Positions 40,268 to 50,553 of a DNA stretch of 64,000 bases are shown here, piece by piece; the first letter of the stretch is position 1; each line of letters opens with the position of its first letter. Both the position numbers and the translations under genes were made by a program. The notes below the pieces were generated by a model. It did no database searches. It saw only the letters and a program-made list of their open reading frames with translations, and had not been told where the DNA came from. Source of the DNA: Spraguea lophii (taxonomy: Eukaryota > Microsporidia > Spragueidae); assembly GCA_001887945.1 (NCBI GenBank), contig LDOQ01000166.1, positions 54,494-118,493 on the forward strand, given 5' to 3'.

Positions 40268-41503
40268 ATGAGTAAGCGTATTTCTTATTTTTACGATCCT
40301 ACAATCGGTGATTATCATTACACTGCTGGTCATCCTATGAAACCACACAGGGTACGTATGGTACATTCACTTATGCTTAACTATGAGCTATATAACCACA
40401 TGGATGTTTTTAAGCCTACTAAAGCTTCTTTTGAAAATCTCACAAACTTTCATTCTATTGATTATATAAATTTTTTACAGAGTGTTTCAAAGAAAAACGT
40501 AAAAGATATGTCTGATGATCTTGTACGTTTTAATGTTGGAGAAGATTGTCCTATTTTCAAAGGATTATATGATTATTGTAAAACAACAACTGGTGGCTCA
40601 TTATGTGCTGCGTATAGATTAAATTCAGGACAGGCTGATATCGCAATTAATTGGTCTGGTGGATTACATCATGCAAAACGAAATGAAGCTTCGGGATTTT
40701 GTTATGTAAATGATATTGTTTTAGGCATTTTAGAACTTTTAAAATATAATGAGAGGGTAATGTATATAGACATAGATGTACATCATGGTGATGGTGTTGA
40801 AGAAGCTTTTTATACCTCCGATAGGGTTATGTCTGTTTCATTTCATAAATATGGAGAATATTTTCCTGGAACGGGAGCTTTGAATGATACAGGAATTTTA
40901 AAAGGAAAAAATTATGCTGTGAATGTTCCATTGAAAGATGGTATTGATGATGAATCATACAAATATATTTTTAATCAGGTGGTTGAAAAGGCAATACAAA
41001 CATTTAAACCCAATACCATTGTACTCCAATGTGGTGCAGATTCATTATCGGGTGACAGACTTGGTTGTTTCAATTTATCAACCAAGGGCCACGCTAATTG
41101 TGTTAAGACTGTTATGAGTTACAATATTCCAATGTTAGTACTTGGAGGTGGTGGATATACAATAAGAAATGTATCAAGAACATGGGCATATGAAACAGGT
41201 GTAATATGTGGTGTTAAACTACCAGAAGATATTCCATACAACGAATATTTTGAACATTTCGGGCCTGATTACAAAATCAATGTTTTATCCGGGAATATGA
41301 AAAATTACAATGATAGAAAATATCTAGATAATATTATTAAAACAGTCACAGAAAATCTAAGAGATGTTATACCTGTACCATCTGTGCAAATCACAGATAT
41401 ACCGCCAGCATTCATAGATTGTGAAAGTGATGAAAAATTACTTTGGAGTAAATTTAAAGAAGATAAAGGAATAGACTCTGATGAAACAACAGAAAATAAT
41501 TAA
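40268..41503 (+). CDS. RPD3: Class I histone deacetylase (Rpd3/HDAC1-like)
   Basis: A 411-residue zinc deacetylase. All active-site blocks are visible: [11 protein letters not shown], the tandem His in [22 protein letters not shown], the zinc ligands in [12 protein letters not shown], the substrate loop with [18 protein letters not shown], and the [18 protein letters not shown] loop with the transition-state Tyr. The C-terminal tail is short and acidic. The start is preceded by TTACCCTTCCAC. It acts on histone tails such as those of the H3 encoded in this window. Confidence 0.98.
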   Translation: MSKRISYFYDPTIGDYHYTAGHPMKPHRVRMVHSLMLNYELYNHMDVFKPTKASFENLTNFHSIDYINFLQSVSKKNVKDMSDDLVRFNVGEDCPIFKGLYDYCKTTTGGSLCAAYRLNSGQADIAINWSGGLHHAKRNEASGFCYVNDIVLGILELLKYNERVMYIDIDVHHGDGVEEAFYTSDRVMSVSFHKYGEYFPGTGALNDTGILKGKNYAVNVPLKDGIDDESYKYIFNQVVEKAIQTFKPNTIVLQCGADSLSGDRLGCFNLSTKGHANCVKTVMSYNIPMLVLGGGGYTIRNVSRTWAYETGVICGVKLPEDIPYNEYFEHFGPDYKINVLSGNMKNYNDRKYLDNIIKTVTENLRDVIPVPSVQITDIPPAFIDCESDEKLLWSKFKEDKGIDSDETTENN

Positions 41504-41744
41504 AAATAAATAAGTTGTTAAACTTTTTTCTTTGTAAATTTATTTCTAAATTCTCGTATTTTTTATAATTTAAAATAAAATATTTAAAATATTTTTGGTT
41601 AATGAATCTTTGCTTATATTTTCTTTCTGCATTTGAAAAATACATGTAATTGGAAACCAATTGAAAAATAATAAAATAATATTTTTATAGACAATAATCC
41701 TAATACAACAATTAATTTATAAATTATTTAATAGAATAATTTGA

Positions 41745-42248
41745 TTACAATAAAATAATTTCACCATTATCCAAAAATGAATATACATCTTTTATATCAG
41801 CAATAAAAAAATCTCCTCTTTGTATCTGCACTGCATCATTACCATCCAATACAACATATCCAAGATTTTCTACAGCAATAAAACCTACAATATCCCCTTC
41901 TTCTTCTATATTTGTATGATATACATCTATTTCTTTGTATAATTGTATAATTCTATAATAAAACTCTTTCTCTTTATCCGATAGATTTTCAATTATTATA
42001 TTACTATGATACGATTGTATCTTTTTAATTCTTAATTTAAGATATTGAGATATAAAATATTTTACACGTTCTAATTCTTGTTCACATATAGCTTTTATTA
42101 CAGGAAAATTATCTAATGTTTTTACATAATCTTTTTGTACTGTTATCATATCTAAAATATTTGATATTATATTATTTTTGTATTGTAAAATTATAAATGT
42201 AGAATTTTCATTTCTATAAGCATGTATCAATTCTTCTATTACATTCAT
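41745..42248 (-). CDS. SLD5: GINS complex subunit Sld5
   Basis: A 167-residue protein. The A domain has the ICEQELERVKYFISQYLKLRIKKIQ block (compare the QELERVRFLLRSYLRTRL block of Sld5), followed by LSDKEKEFYYRIIQLY. The C-terminal B domain ends VYSFLDNGEIILL (compare RYSxIRPLLLEGKVELL). GINS with Cdc45 and MCM forms the replicative helicase. It is shorter than yeast Sld5 (294). The start follows TCCCCTTTTA. Confidence 0.82.
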   Translation of the reverse strand: MNVIEELIHAYRNENSTFIILQYKNNIISNILDMITVQKDYVKTLDNFPVIKAICEQELERVKYFISQYLKLRIKKIQSYHSNIIIENLSDKEKEFYYRIIQLYKEIDVYHTNIEEEGDIVGFIAVENLGYVVLDGNDAVQIQRGDFFIADIKDVYSFLDNGEIILL

Positions 42249-43469
42249 TAAAAGGGGAATTTTTAAATGAACTTTTTTATAAAAAAATTATTTCAGAAGT
42301 TTATGTTAACACACAGTATAAAAGGTTCTAGATCATGATGAATTGTAATCATATGGGAAATTATTATAAATAAAAGTTTTATTTGTATAAAAACTGTAAT
42401 CAAACAGAATGTGTTATATTTTCATTTTTTTAAATATTTTTAATGATAAATATTATAGTAATTGTATTAATCTTATTTTACATTATGAATTAATTTCATT
42501 GAGTATTGTTAAATATAATTAATAATATCATTTTTTAAAGCTGTATTTTTCTATTAAATTTTATTCTTTACAAATTATTATAAAGTTATATTTTTTATAG
42601 ATCTAAGATGTTTTTGTTCATTCAGAAATCTTCTTTATTTAATGGAAAATAAATTTATAAATAATTTTAATTGAAATTTCAATATGAATTTTAAATTTTC
42701 TTGTTTCTTAGAAGAAATGATAAAGCTAATATAACTTTACATTAATAATAGATGTTGTGTCATACTAAATATTTATTTAAATATTTTCTATATTTTTTTA
42801 TTTCTTGTGACTTTAATTCTAACATAAAATATATTTTGAAATTGTGATTATTCCTTATATATTTTATTTCTAAAGAATTATAATCTTTGCTACATTAATT
42901 TCTTTAAAAATATTAACTACGAAAAAATTTTGAAAAAAAGATGAATATTAGTGTTTATTTACTTTCTTAATTTTCTTTATATTTAGTATAACAAATGGAA
43001 TGGGTAATATTACAGTATCCTCAGAAAATTGAAAGCGTCTCTAAGAAGGATTTATAAAAATTTTATTCTCCAAGGTTTAACCTTTTAGAGCAACCAAATC
43101 CGTCAATTCAATTTACCATTAAACCAGACAATCTAATTTTATGTGATATTTAATATTATTTTAAGGTTACACTGAAAATTACTGGAAATCGAATATTCAG
43201 ATTAGGAGTTGAGTTGAAGAATAGGAAGAATTAATTGAATAGAGTAAAAAAGTAAAAGAGTATCATAAATAAAAATTTCTTATGTTTTAAAAAAATGGAA
43301 ATCGAATATATTACTAGAGATGATATTCCTGTAATAAACACACTCAATTATCACACGAAAGGAATTTAAAGATTTTAAAAGCTGTAGGATATTGAAATAA
43401 TTAATTTTTCAAATCAATAGGAATATTTCCATAAAGATATGTGTATGAGGATTTCATAGAATATCGGCA
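42249..43469. other. Long AT-rich intergenic region
   Basis: No intact gene. At 42364-42395 and near 43262-43290 short matches to the SINE 3' end occur (tataaataaaagttttatt; cataaataaaaatttctta), too short to be sure. Confidence 0.4.
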
Positions 43470-44070
43470 ACTTTACACCGACAAAACAACAGACCATCTC
43501 GGTTTTACTGTAATGTTGTAGACAGTGTTAACAAAACAAGCTATAAGATTTTATAATACATTGTATTTTATAATACAAAGCTACAATACGATGAAATTCT
43601 TAAACATTTTATTAATTTAGCTGGCGAAGAATAATGGCCGATAATATAAAACCTTTTGAACAACAAAAAAATTATTATGTGTTTTTATAATGTATTTAAG
43701 TATAATTCGCTATTTCTTGAAAATATCTCTAAAAACTAGATGAAAATGGAATAATTATACATTTTAATGAAATACAATAGTCGTTAAATGTAAGAATACC
43801 GGAAGTACCAGATATTTTCCGTTCTCCAGATAGTTGATATAATTGATTGATATTTATAACGGGAAATATTTTTATCATTTTTACCAGGGTCCATAATATA
43901 GATACTATTTGCCATATATCATATTTATCATTATCTTCCTTAGAATATAACCATATTATTGTTAACCATTCAAGAAAATCAATACCCAAAACAGAAATAC
44001 ATACCAATTGGATTGAAAATATTTTGGATACACTTAAACAAATTAATAAGAAAATAAACTATAATTAATC
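43470..44070 (+). pseudogene. Merlin/IS1595-type transposase relic, second copy
   Basis: Decayed DDE transposase. An N-terminal piece reads FYNTKLQYDEILKHFINLAG (about 43569-43628), like the SFF-x-x-SKL-x-x-x-x-IL block. The C-terminal piece at about 43925-44060 is the clearest: LEYNHIIVNHSRKSIP and TEIHTNWIENILDTLKQINK, matching GYxHxxVNHSxxFVxPxTGxHTNxIExxWxxLK. The regions with the first two catalytic Asp are not recognisable. An open frame of 73 codons covers the C-terminal part but starts inside the domain. The opposite-strand frame of 92 codons is its shadow. Confidence 0.72.
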
Positions 44071-44459
44071 CGGTGTGGATAATTCAAACATTTTTTTATC
44101 TGAATTTTGTTTTAGATATACATACGATAGCCGGGATAAAAAAGAAGTAATGTTACAATTCCTATATGCTCTAAAACATATTAAGAATAAATTTTATTTT
44201 CTTAAATTTTTAATATATATATATATTTTTTTTAATGGTATCTTATAATGAAAATCTTTAAACGTAAAAACCCCTTTAACACTGATATAAATATAATTAT
44301 TTTTTCCTATTTTGAATAATAAGGAGTTAAAATGAAAAAGAATATTAAATTTATAATCGAAAAAGAAATAAATCCAAGAACATCACATTTAATAAAAGTT
44401 TTTATTAAAAAAAGATTTATTTTCCACTTTTGTATCTAAGATCATAAAAAATTACCCCT

Positions 44460-45161
44460 ATGAGCCAAACTGTTGCGAGAAAAATTGTTTTATCTATGGT
44501 ATCTCCCAAAATATTAAAAACATGCAGTATAATCGCATTTATTTATAAATTGGTAATAGTTATTGCATGTGGAGTAGGATTGGTTTTGATAAAAGAATAT
44601 TTTAAATATTATACTTTAACAATATTTTTAATGGGTATTATGCTTCTAACAATTTTACAAGGAAGTATATGTATGCTTAGAGATATTATAAATACACTTC
44701 CTAATGAATTTGAAATGATGATATTAAGACACATAGGAAAAATATCACAATTTTTTAAAATGATATTTTCAATGTTATGTATTATAGGAATATTAGGAGA
44801 TGAAATAGATATTATTCTTCAACCTAAAGTATATTGGATTGGTATAAGCGTAGCATTATCTACAATGGCTACTTCATTACTTCCATCGCTCGTTTATTTT
44901 TTTATATATTTTATTCTTTTAAAACTCAGGCCTGGGTTTAAAACAGTGCAATTTAAAGAAGGAACAGAATTTAATAATCAATCATGTGGTATATGTCTTA
45001 CAGAATATATGATAGATGATACAATTGTTATATTACCGTGTAATCATGAATTTCATGATGATTGTGTAAAAGATTGGATTGAAAAAGAAGAAAGTTGTCC
45101 TATGTGCAGAGAAAATACATTGAAATTATGGACACTAAAATTTTTCAGTGGTGTGAAGTAA
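44460..45161 (+). CDS. Multi-TM RING-H2 ubiquitin ligase
   Basis: A 233-residue protein. About four hydrophobic helices lie between residues 15 and 155, then a RING-H2 domain at about 176-217 (CGICLTEYMIDD, PCNHEFHDDCVKDWI, CPMC), with all eight zinc ligands present. It is an E3 ligase of an internal membrane, possibly the ER. A similar architecture is encoded at 46799 on the same strand, and an ERAD-type E2 at 47766. The start follows TTACCCCT. Confidence 0.88.
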   Translation: MSQTVARKIVLSMVSPKILKTCSIIAFIYKLVIVIACGVGLVLIKEYFKYYTLTIFLMGIMLLTILQGSICMLRDIINTLPNEFEMMILRHIGKISQFFKMIFSMLCIIGILGDEIDIILQPKVYWIGISVALSTMATSLLPSLVYFFIYFILLKLRPGFKTVQFKEGTEFNNQSCGICLTEYMIDDTIVILPCNHEFHDDCVKDWIEKEESCPMCRENTLKLWTLKFFSGVK

Positions 45162-45262
45162 TACAAATTTATTTAAAGATATTTTTCTAATATCGGTGGA
45201 TAATATTTTACATCTGCGCATTTACTGGTATTTTGTGATTATTATTCGATTTATAAATTTAT

Positions 45263-45622
45263 TTAAAGATATTTTTTTGCTAACTCTTCTACTTCCTGTA
45301 TATTAGTTTCTACTGTTTTTTCTTCTTCAAAAACTATTTCATCAATAACAATATCTTCAAGACATTTTAATATTTTATCTATTTTTTGATTATTGAATGT
45401 TCCATTGTTATAATAAATAAACTTTTCACAATCTAATATTCTTTTAGTTCTTAAAAATATAGTAGGTAATTGAAAATTAGCTTCTTGTGGAATGAAAAAA
45501 TTTTCTTTAGCATCTGATGTAGATGCATAAAAAGAAACAGTATCTAAAATATCAAATATATCGTCAAGCGTAAAACAAGATAATATAGCATCTATACCTT
45601 CTAATTTTTCTGAATATAACAT
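45263..45622 (-). CDS. Conserved-looking small acidic protein, unknown
   Basis: A 119-residue acidic protein with predicted mixed helix/strand (LDDIFDILDTVSFYAS, then QLPTIFLRTKRILDCEKFIYYNN). No family is recognised. The CTACCCTT before the ATG argues for a real gene. Convergent with the RING gene, about 100 bases apart. Confidence 0.7.
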   Translation of the reverse strand: MLYSEKLEGIDAILSCFTLDDIFDILDTVSFYASTSDAKENFFIPQEANFQLPTIFLRTKRILDCEKFIYYNNGTFNNQKIDKILKCLEDIVIDEIVFEEEKTVETNIQEVEELAKKYL

Positions 45623-45667
45623 AAGGGTAGATATTTATATTATTTGTTATTTATAAAATGTATTTAG

Positions 45668-45760
45668 AGGTTAGTATAGGTTAGGAATTTTTATTTTTTA
45701 AAATGATATTAATAGGTTAGTGTAGGTTCGGAATTATTATTTTAATTGAAAATTTAATGA
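45668..45760. repeat. 46-bp tandem duplication with GGTTAG motif
   Basis: The block aggttagtataggttaggaatt at 45668 is repeated with few changes at 45714 (aggttagtgtaggttcggaatt), giving a 46-base period over two units. Confidence 0.55.
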
Positions 45761-45930
45761 TTATAGACCAGTGATAATTTTGTTAAATATAACAATATAC
45801 GTATATTTACTTATTATCATTCATAACAATCAATTATTAAAAGAAATAGAAAGTAATATTTATTTCTTTACTACGGATTAGCGCTTATTTTATAAAATTT
45901 TAATTGAAATATTTCTTCTAAAAAAATAAT

Positions 45931-46308
45931 TTAATTGTTTATCTCTTTGATTATCTTTGATACAGATTTCTGTATATGATTATATCTTTGTTCATTATCA
46001 CAAAATACAACACAAGCTACTACCGGTCTAGAGATATTACAAGCTTTCCCAAGATTATCTTTTCCATTAACATATACGTATGGTACATCCTTCTCTCCAC
46101 ATATAACAGGTATATGTGCCGTAATTTCTATTGGCTCACAATCTGCTGCCAATAAAACCAATAAACCATTTCCTTTGTTAAGAACCTTTGTTACTTCGTT
46201 TGCACCTGTTCTAATAGCATTTGCGTCTTTCATAGCTTTAACAACTTCTAATATTTTATTATTCAATTCACCACTAGCAAGAGGTTGTGCTTTTTCACTT
46301 ATAGTCAT
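45931..46308 (-). CDS. SNU13: Snu13/15.5K snRNP and box C/D snoRNP protein
   Basis: A 125-residue L7Ae-family protein. RTGANEVTKVLNKGNGLLVLLAADCEPIEI and the VPYVYVNGKDNLGKACNISRPVVAC block are closest to Snu13 rather than Nhp2 or eL8. It binds kink-turns in U4 snRNA and C/D snoRNAs. Its presence implies that splicing or at least snoRNA-guided methylation persists in this organism. The start follows CTACCC. Confidence 0.94.
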   Translation of the reverse strand: MTISEKAQPLASGELNNKILEVVKAMKDANAIRTGANEVTKVLNKGNGLLVLLAADCEPIEITAHIPVICGEKDVPYVYVNGKDNLGKACNISRPVVACVVFCDNEQRYNHIQKSVSKIIKEINN

Positions 46309-46798
46309 GGGTAGGAAAATATAAAAAAATATTTTATATTTAAAAATTATAAAGAAATAGAAAAATAATATTTAATTGTAAAAAGAGCACAATATTTTTC
46401 TTTAAATAATATTTTTTCATTCTTAAATCGAAATAATAGATTAATAATAAGAAATTAATAAGAATACATTGATAGATAATAAAAATAAATTAATAGGAAT
46501 ACATTGATCGATGCTGATATTTTAAAATTACAAATAAAAATTATAAAAATATCAAGAACATTAAGCAATATTACAAAATAAAAATATTATAAAATAATTG
46601 AATGGTAATGAATATTTTCTAACGAATAAAAATATTTTATTAATTTTAGAATCAATAGAAAATTTTATTGAAAATAAATCCAATGAGAATAAAGATATTT
46701 TTTTTTCTTCTGATATTCTTTTTTTATTTCTAAAACAGTTGTTTTGATTGGTAACCAATAGATAATTGAAATATAAAAAATATGATAAAGGAAATAAT
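46309..46798. other. AT-rich spacer between Snu13 and the RING gene
   Basis: Divergent promoters with almost pure AT sequence. A roughly 40-base segment (aagaaattaataagaatacattgatagat / aaattaataggaatacattgatcgat, 46449-46512) is duplicated imperfectly. Minus-strand open frames of 129 and 68 codons here run over the start of the RING gene and are rejected. Confidence 0.45.
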
Positions 46799-47533
46799 AT
46801 GGAAGTGCAGGAGCAAAATTTAGGACCGGGCAGAATAACAAGATTTTTAGAAGGATTAACACCTTTAGCATGTATAAGATTTTTTATATCTTTATTTTTA
46901 TCATTCAAATTTTTACAATTAATATGTAGTCTGGTGGTATTGTACATCACAAGAAACGAAATGTGTAAAGCACCTTTAAAATTATTTGTAGGGATTTATT
47001 CTCTGATCATGATTTTACAAGGTTTGGTTTTCTATTTAAAAAATAAAGAATACTTTCATGTTGAAAGATTAGCCGATATTCAAGAAAACGTAGAACTGGG
47101 AATGCTTAGTAATTTTGTAGACGCATTTTCCTTATTTTGGTGTCTTACAGGATTTCACTGGGCACATGAATGTAAATCTTGTCGAATTACCAATCCTATT
47201 TTATATTATACCACGCTGATATACAGTTACTGGGGAATGTTTATAATCATATTCCCGTTGGTAGCAATAGTGCTTATAGTATTTTTCATAACATACGTAA
47301 GATCTAAATTACCAGTGATAGAATATAAAAGTTCAACGGATATAAAAAAACATGATGCCAGTTGCTCAATATGTCTGAATGATTACAATAATTCAGAAAA
47401 AATTAAGATTTTACCATGCGATCATCATTTTCATCAAGCGTGTATAGATGAATGGTTTAATATAGACGATATATGCCCATTATGTAAAAAACCAGTAAAT
47501 ATGTTGTATGATCTGGTAGAAAATAATGTTTAG
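46799..47533 (+). CDS. Multi-TM RING-H2 ubiquitin ligase, second
   Basis: A 244-residue protein with about four membrane helices (within 25-75, 90-130, 145-170) and a RING-H2 domain at about 189-230 (CSICLNDYNNSE, PCDHHFHQACIDEWF, CPLCKKP). Its layout mirrors the gene at 44460, so the two may be old paralogues. The start at 46799 is the first ATG; the frame to 46766 begins with TTG. It lies 230 bases from the convergent Ubc7-type E2. Confidence 0.88.
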   Translation: MEVQEQNLGPGRITRFLEGLTPLACIRFFISLFLSFKFLQLICSLVVLYITRNEMCKAPLKLFVGIYSLIMILQGLVFYLKNKEYFHVERLADIQENVELGMLSNFVDAFSLFWCLTGFHWAHECKSCRITNPILYYTTLIYSYWGMFIIIFPLVAIVLIVFFITYVRSKLPVIEYKSSTDIKKHDASCSICLNDYNNSEKIKILPCDHHFHQACIDEWFNIDDICPLCKKPVNMLYDLVENNV

Positions 47534-47765
47534 AATAATAAAATAAATATTTTATAGAGGTTTAAATATTTTTTACTAAATATGGTAATATACTAAGATA
47601 TAATAAAATATTATACAAAATTATATCATAATTTATTTTATCATATATTATCGTAATGTGATTATATATTTATTTTATTTGAATAAAAATATTTATAAAT
47701 TTATTTTTGTTAAAAATAAAATACAACGTCAACTTTTTAAAAAAAATTATATCTATAAAATATTT

Positions 47766-48269
47766 TTATTCCAATGTTTTTTGCGTTAACCTCATAACTT
47801 TTTTTTTATAAATTTCTGGATTTTCTCTCATTTCCTGCGCAGCATCCAAATTTGCCGGACTTTCACAATTAGGAGCTGACAACAAAGAAATTATTGATAA
47901 AATTACACTCTCTGGATTTCTTACGGGCATCCACCGTTCTTCCATCTTTTCATACCCATACTCATCTTCTCCAGGCTTATGGAGAATAGATATACAAACC
48001 ATACCCCTTTTATCGATATTTGGATGATGCATCTGCGTTTTAAATAAAAACTGAGGAGGTGCTTCTGGATATTCCGATGGAAATACCATATGCGCTTTAA
48101 AAATACCATTTTCATAATGAGTATCTCTTGGACCCAGAATAATAATTTCCCATTTATAAATATTATTATCCACTAATCCTATACTAAAATGTTCATTCCC
48201 CTTCTCTAATATTCTTTGAAACTCTTTTTCTATGAATGCTCTACTCCTAGAATTTTCTGAAGAAGCCAT
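47766..48269 (-). CDS. UBC7: Ubiquitin-conjugating enzyme E2, Ubc7/UBE2G type
   Basis: A 167-residue E2. The HPN motif (HHPNI, 82-84) and active Cys92 (GMVCISIL) are present. The inserted acidic loop HKPGEDEYGYEKMEERW after the Cys is the hallmark of Ubc7/UBE2G/Cdc34-type E2s. Ubc7 works in ER-associated degradation with membrane RING ligases. Two such RING proteins are encoded within 4 kb. The start follows TACCCC about 15 bases upstream. Confidence 0.93.
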   Translation of the reverse strand: MASSENSRSRAFIEKEFQRILEKGNEHFSIGLVDNNIYKWEIIILGPRDTHYENGIFKAHMVFPSEYPEAPPQFLFKTQMHHPNIDKRGMVCISILHKPGEDEYGYEKMEERWMPVRNPESVILSIISLLSAPNCESPANLDAAQEMRENPEIYKKKVMRLTQKTLE

Positions 48270-48417
48270 CTGTTATGGAGGGGTAATTTTTTTAATGATA
48301 ATGATTGTTACAAATATCTTTCAATAGATTTTAATATAAAACTATCTGATTGTTTGTTTCAAATATCATAATCTAATAAAATATAAAATATAAAAAGTAG
48401 AATAAATTTTATATGAC

Positions 48418-48660
48418 AAATAAACAATAAATAGTAAATGATAAAAAATTATAAAATAATTTATAAGTGTTAAATGATAAATAAATAATAATACAAAAAT
48501 ATTTATAGGTGTTAAATGGTAAATAAGCGATATTACAAAATAATTTATAAGTGTTAAATAGTAAATAACTAATATTACAAAAATATTTATAAATTTCATA
48601 GAATAAATAAACAATATTACAAAATAATTTATAAATCTCATAGATACAATTTTTAAATAA
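48418..48660. repeat. 42-bp minisatellite
   Basis: At least five units with an exact 42-base period: the anchor tttata occurs at 48460, 48502, 48544, 48586 and 48628. A consensus unit begins tttataagtgttaaatg and ends with tattacaaaataa. Because 42 is a multiple of 3, the minus strand stays open for 91 codons with a repeating 14-residue pattern; I do not regard it as a gene. It separates Ubc7 and uS17 on divergent strands. Confidence 0.85.
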
Positions 48661-48822
48661 ATATATTTATAACATAATAATAGAAATTATAAATAATTAA
48701 AATAATAATTATTATCTACTAATATTATTTTTTTATTTTATACCGCTTAACCATTATAAAATTTTTTTCTTTATTCTTTTTAGAAATTTTATTTTTTTTT
48801 AATTTTTTTTATTTTACCCTAA

Positions 48823-49290
48823 ATGCTTAACGAGATATCAGTATCAAAGGTTTTCCCAAAACAAGCCGGAGTATTTAACAATCCATATGAAAAAGATAGC
48901 AAAAGAAGAGTCAAAGATGTCAGTGAAATATACAAGGCTCCTGAAAGTGCAAGAAATAGTACTTACATTGATAAAAATTGTCCATTTACAGGAGAAATAA
49001 AAATAAAAAATAATTTTATGAAAGGTGAGGTTCTTAAGATGAAACAGCCAACAACAATAGTAGTGGTTAAGAGATATTTACATTATGTTAAAAAATATAA
49101 AAGATATGAGAGAAGATATAAGAATGTTAGTGTTCATCTATCTCCATGCTTCAAAGGTTTGGTTAATGTTGGAGATACTGTTATTTGTGGAGAAACTAGA
49201 CCATTGTCTAAAACTAAAAGATTCGTGGTCGTAGGATTTGAAAAAAAAGAAATAAAAGAAAAAAAATTGAAGATGTTATCAGAAATATAA
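48823..49290 (+). CDS. RPS11: Small ribosomal subunit protein uS17
   Basis: A 155-residue protein of the 40S subunit. The NCPFTGEIKIKNNFMKGEV block, then VVKRYLHYVKKYKRYERRYKNVSVHLSPCF, and the closing GDTVICGETRPLSKTKRFVV are those of eukaryotic uS17/RPS11. The start is the ATG after TTTACCCTAA. Confidence 0.96.
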   Translation: MLNEISVSKVFPKQAGVFNNPYEKDSKRRVKDVSEIYKAPESARNSTYIDKNCPFTGEIKIKNNFMKGEVLKMKQPTTIVVVKRYLHYVKKYKRYERRYKNVSVHLSPCFKGLVNVGDTVICGETRPLSKTKRFVVVGFEKKEIKEKKLKMLSEI

Positions 49291-49464
49291 AATAAATTTA
49301 TTTCTATAATATATTATTTTATTTTTATAATAAAAAGTATTTTCTATTTTATTTCTCTTTAATAATAAAAAATATTTATTTAAAGAAAATAAATTAATAA
49401 GCAGAATTACTTTAATACATCATTAATTTATTTCTTTACTGCATTTATCATTTACTGTTTATTT

Positions 49465-49815
49465 TTATTCTTCTAATACATCCATTTCTTCATGTATTTC
49501 TTTATTCGTTACACCTCTTATTTCTGCTATCCTTCCCATCAAACTCTGTGCTATATCTTTTATTTCATTATAAACATTCATTTGTTTAATAATATCACTT
49601 ATTTCTTTTTTAATATCTTTAATTCCTAATTTACTTTTCAATTTTTCATTTTCTTCTTCATAAAATTTATCTTCTATTTCACCAAAGCTTACTTTTAAAA
49701 CATAATGATTTTGTTCTATTTCTTCAATAAAATCATTTTCTTTTAAAAATTCAAAGTTTTTTATTTTATCCTTATGTATAATATGTTCTGTTGGCCATGA
49801 ATTAAAAAATACCAT
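49465..49815 (-). CDS. SWI5: Swi5/Sae3-like recombination mediator
   Basis: A 116-residue protein. The C-terminal half VYNEIKDIAQSLMGRIAEIRGVTNKEIHEEMDV matches the Swi5 signature (LHEYNEIKDVxQxLIGxIAxxRGVxxxEVxxEFG). The middle is a coiled coil (EEENEKLKSKLGIKDI). Swi5 with Sfr1 or Mei5 stimulates Rad51/Dmc1 strand exchange. Its presence hints at retained recombination, perhaps meiosis. The start is ACACCATGG. Confidence 0.8.
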   Translation of the reverse strand: MVFFNSWPTEHIIHKDKIKNFEFLKENDFIEEIEQNHYVLKVSFGEIEDKFYEEENEKLKSKLGIKDIKKEISDIIKQMNVYNEIKDIAQSLMGRIAEIRGVTNKEIHEEMDVLEE

Positions 49816-50553
49816 GGTGTAAAATAATAATAAAATAATAAAATTTAATTATAAAATGGTATGATATTTTTTAAATAATATTTTTTTTTATTCTTGATTG
49901 AAAAGGATTTCATTTACTTCTCTTTTTCTTTTAAAACCACAAGGTTTTGTTTAATTATAATACATTGAAGATATACAACTATTTCTTAAGCTCAATCATA
50001 AAATAATAAAATAACTTTTTATTTATATTTATTTTATATCATATTATTTTTTAAATATCATTTGAATATGAATCTATTCAAAATTCGTATTCTCAATATC
50101 AAATCTTTTCTCTATGCTGAAATCAAAATTAATTATTTGTAAATATGAAAAAGTATATTAATTCATTTTCAACTTTGATATATATTTTTTATTATATTTG
50201 ATCATAAAACTATCATTATTGAAATAACTATAATCTTACTCGTAGAAATTAATTTTACTCATTTACTAAGCTATAAATAATAAATAAAATAATATTTCAA
50301 ATATTAAAGAATATACTTCTATTAAGTATTCTATGTAGATATCTTATTCATAATCTAAGCAAGATAATAAATAAAATAAAAGAATATTTATTAATAAACA
50401 AACTAATAAATAAAATAAAACAAGGTAAATTTTATTAATAAGCAAGGTAACACTTAAAATAGGTATTTAATCATATAACAATCATTAATAATATTTTGTA
50501 ATAAAATAACATATTTCTATAAAATATTATTTCTTTTCTAAAAATAAAGACCC
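49816..50553. other. AT-rich intergenic region with simple repeats
   Basis: No gene. From 50270 to 50450 the sequence is rich in aataaataaaata units, a degenerate simple repeat. Confidence 0.5.

Noticed and set aside
46561..46950. 129-codon minus-strand frame
   Set aside because: Overlaps the start and first helices of the RING protein gene on the other strand; no motif.
48366..48641. 91-residue repetitive membrane protein on the minus strand
   Set aside because: Explained by the 42-bp minisatellite, whose period is divisible by three.
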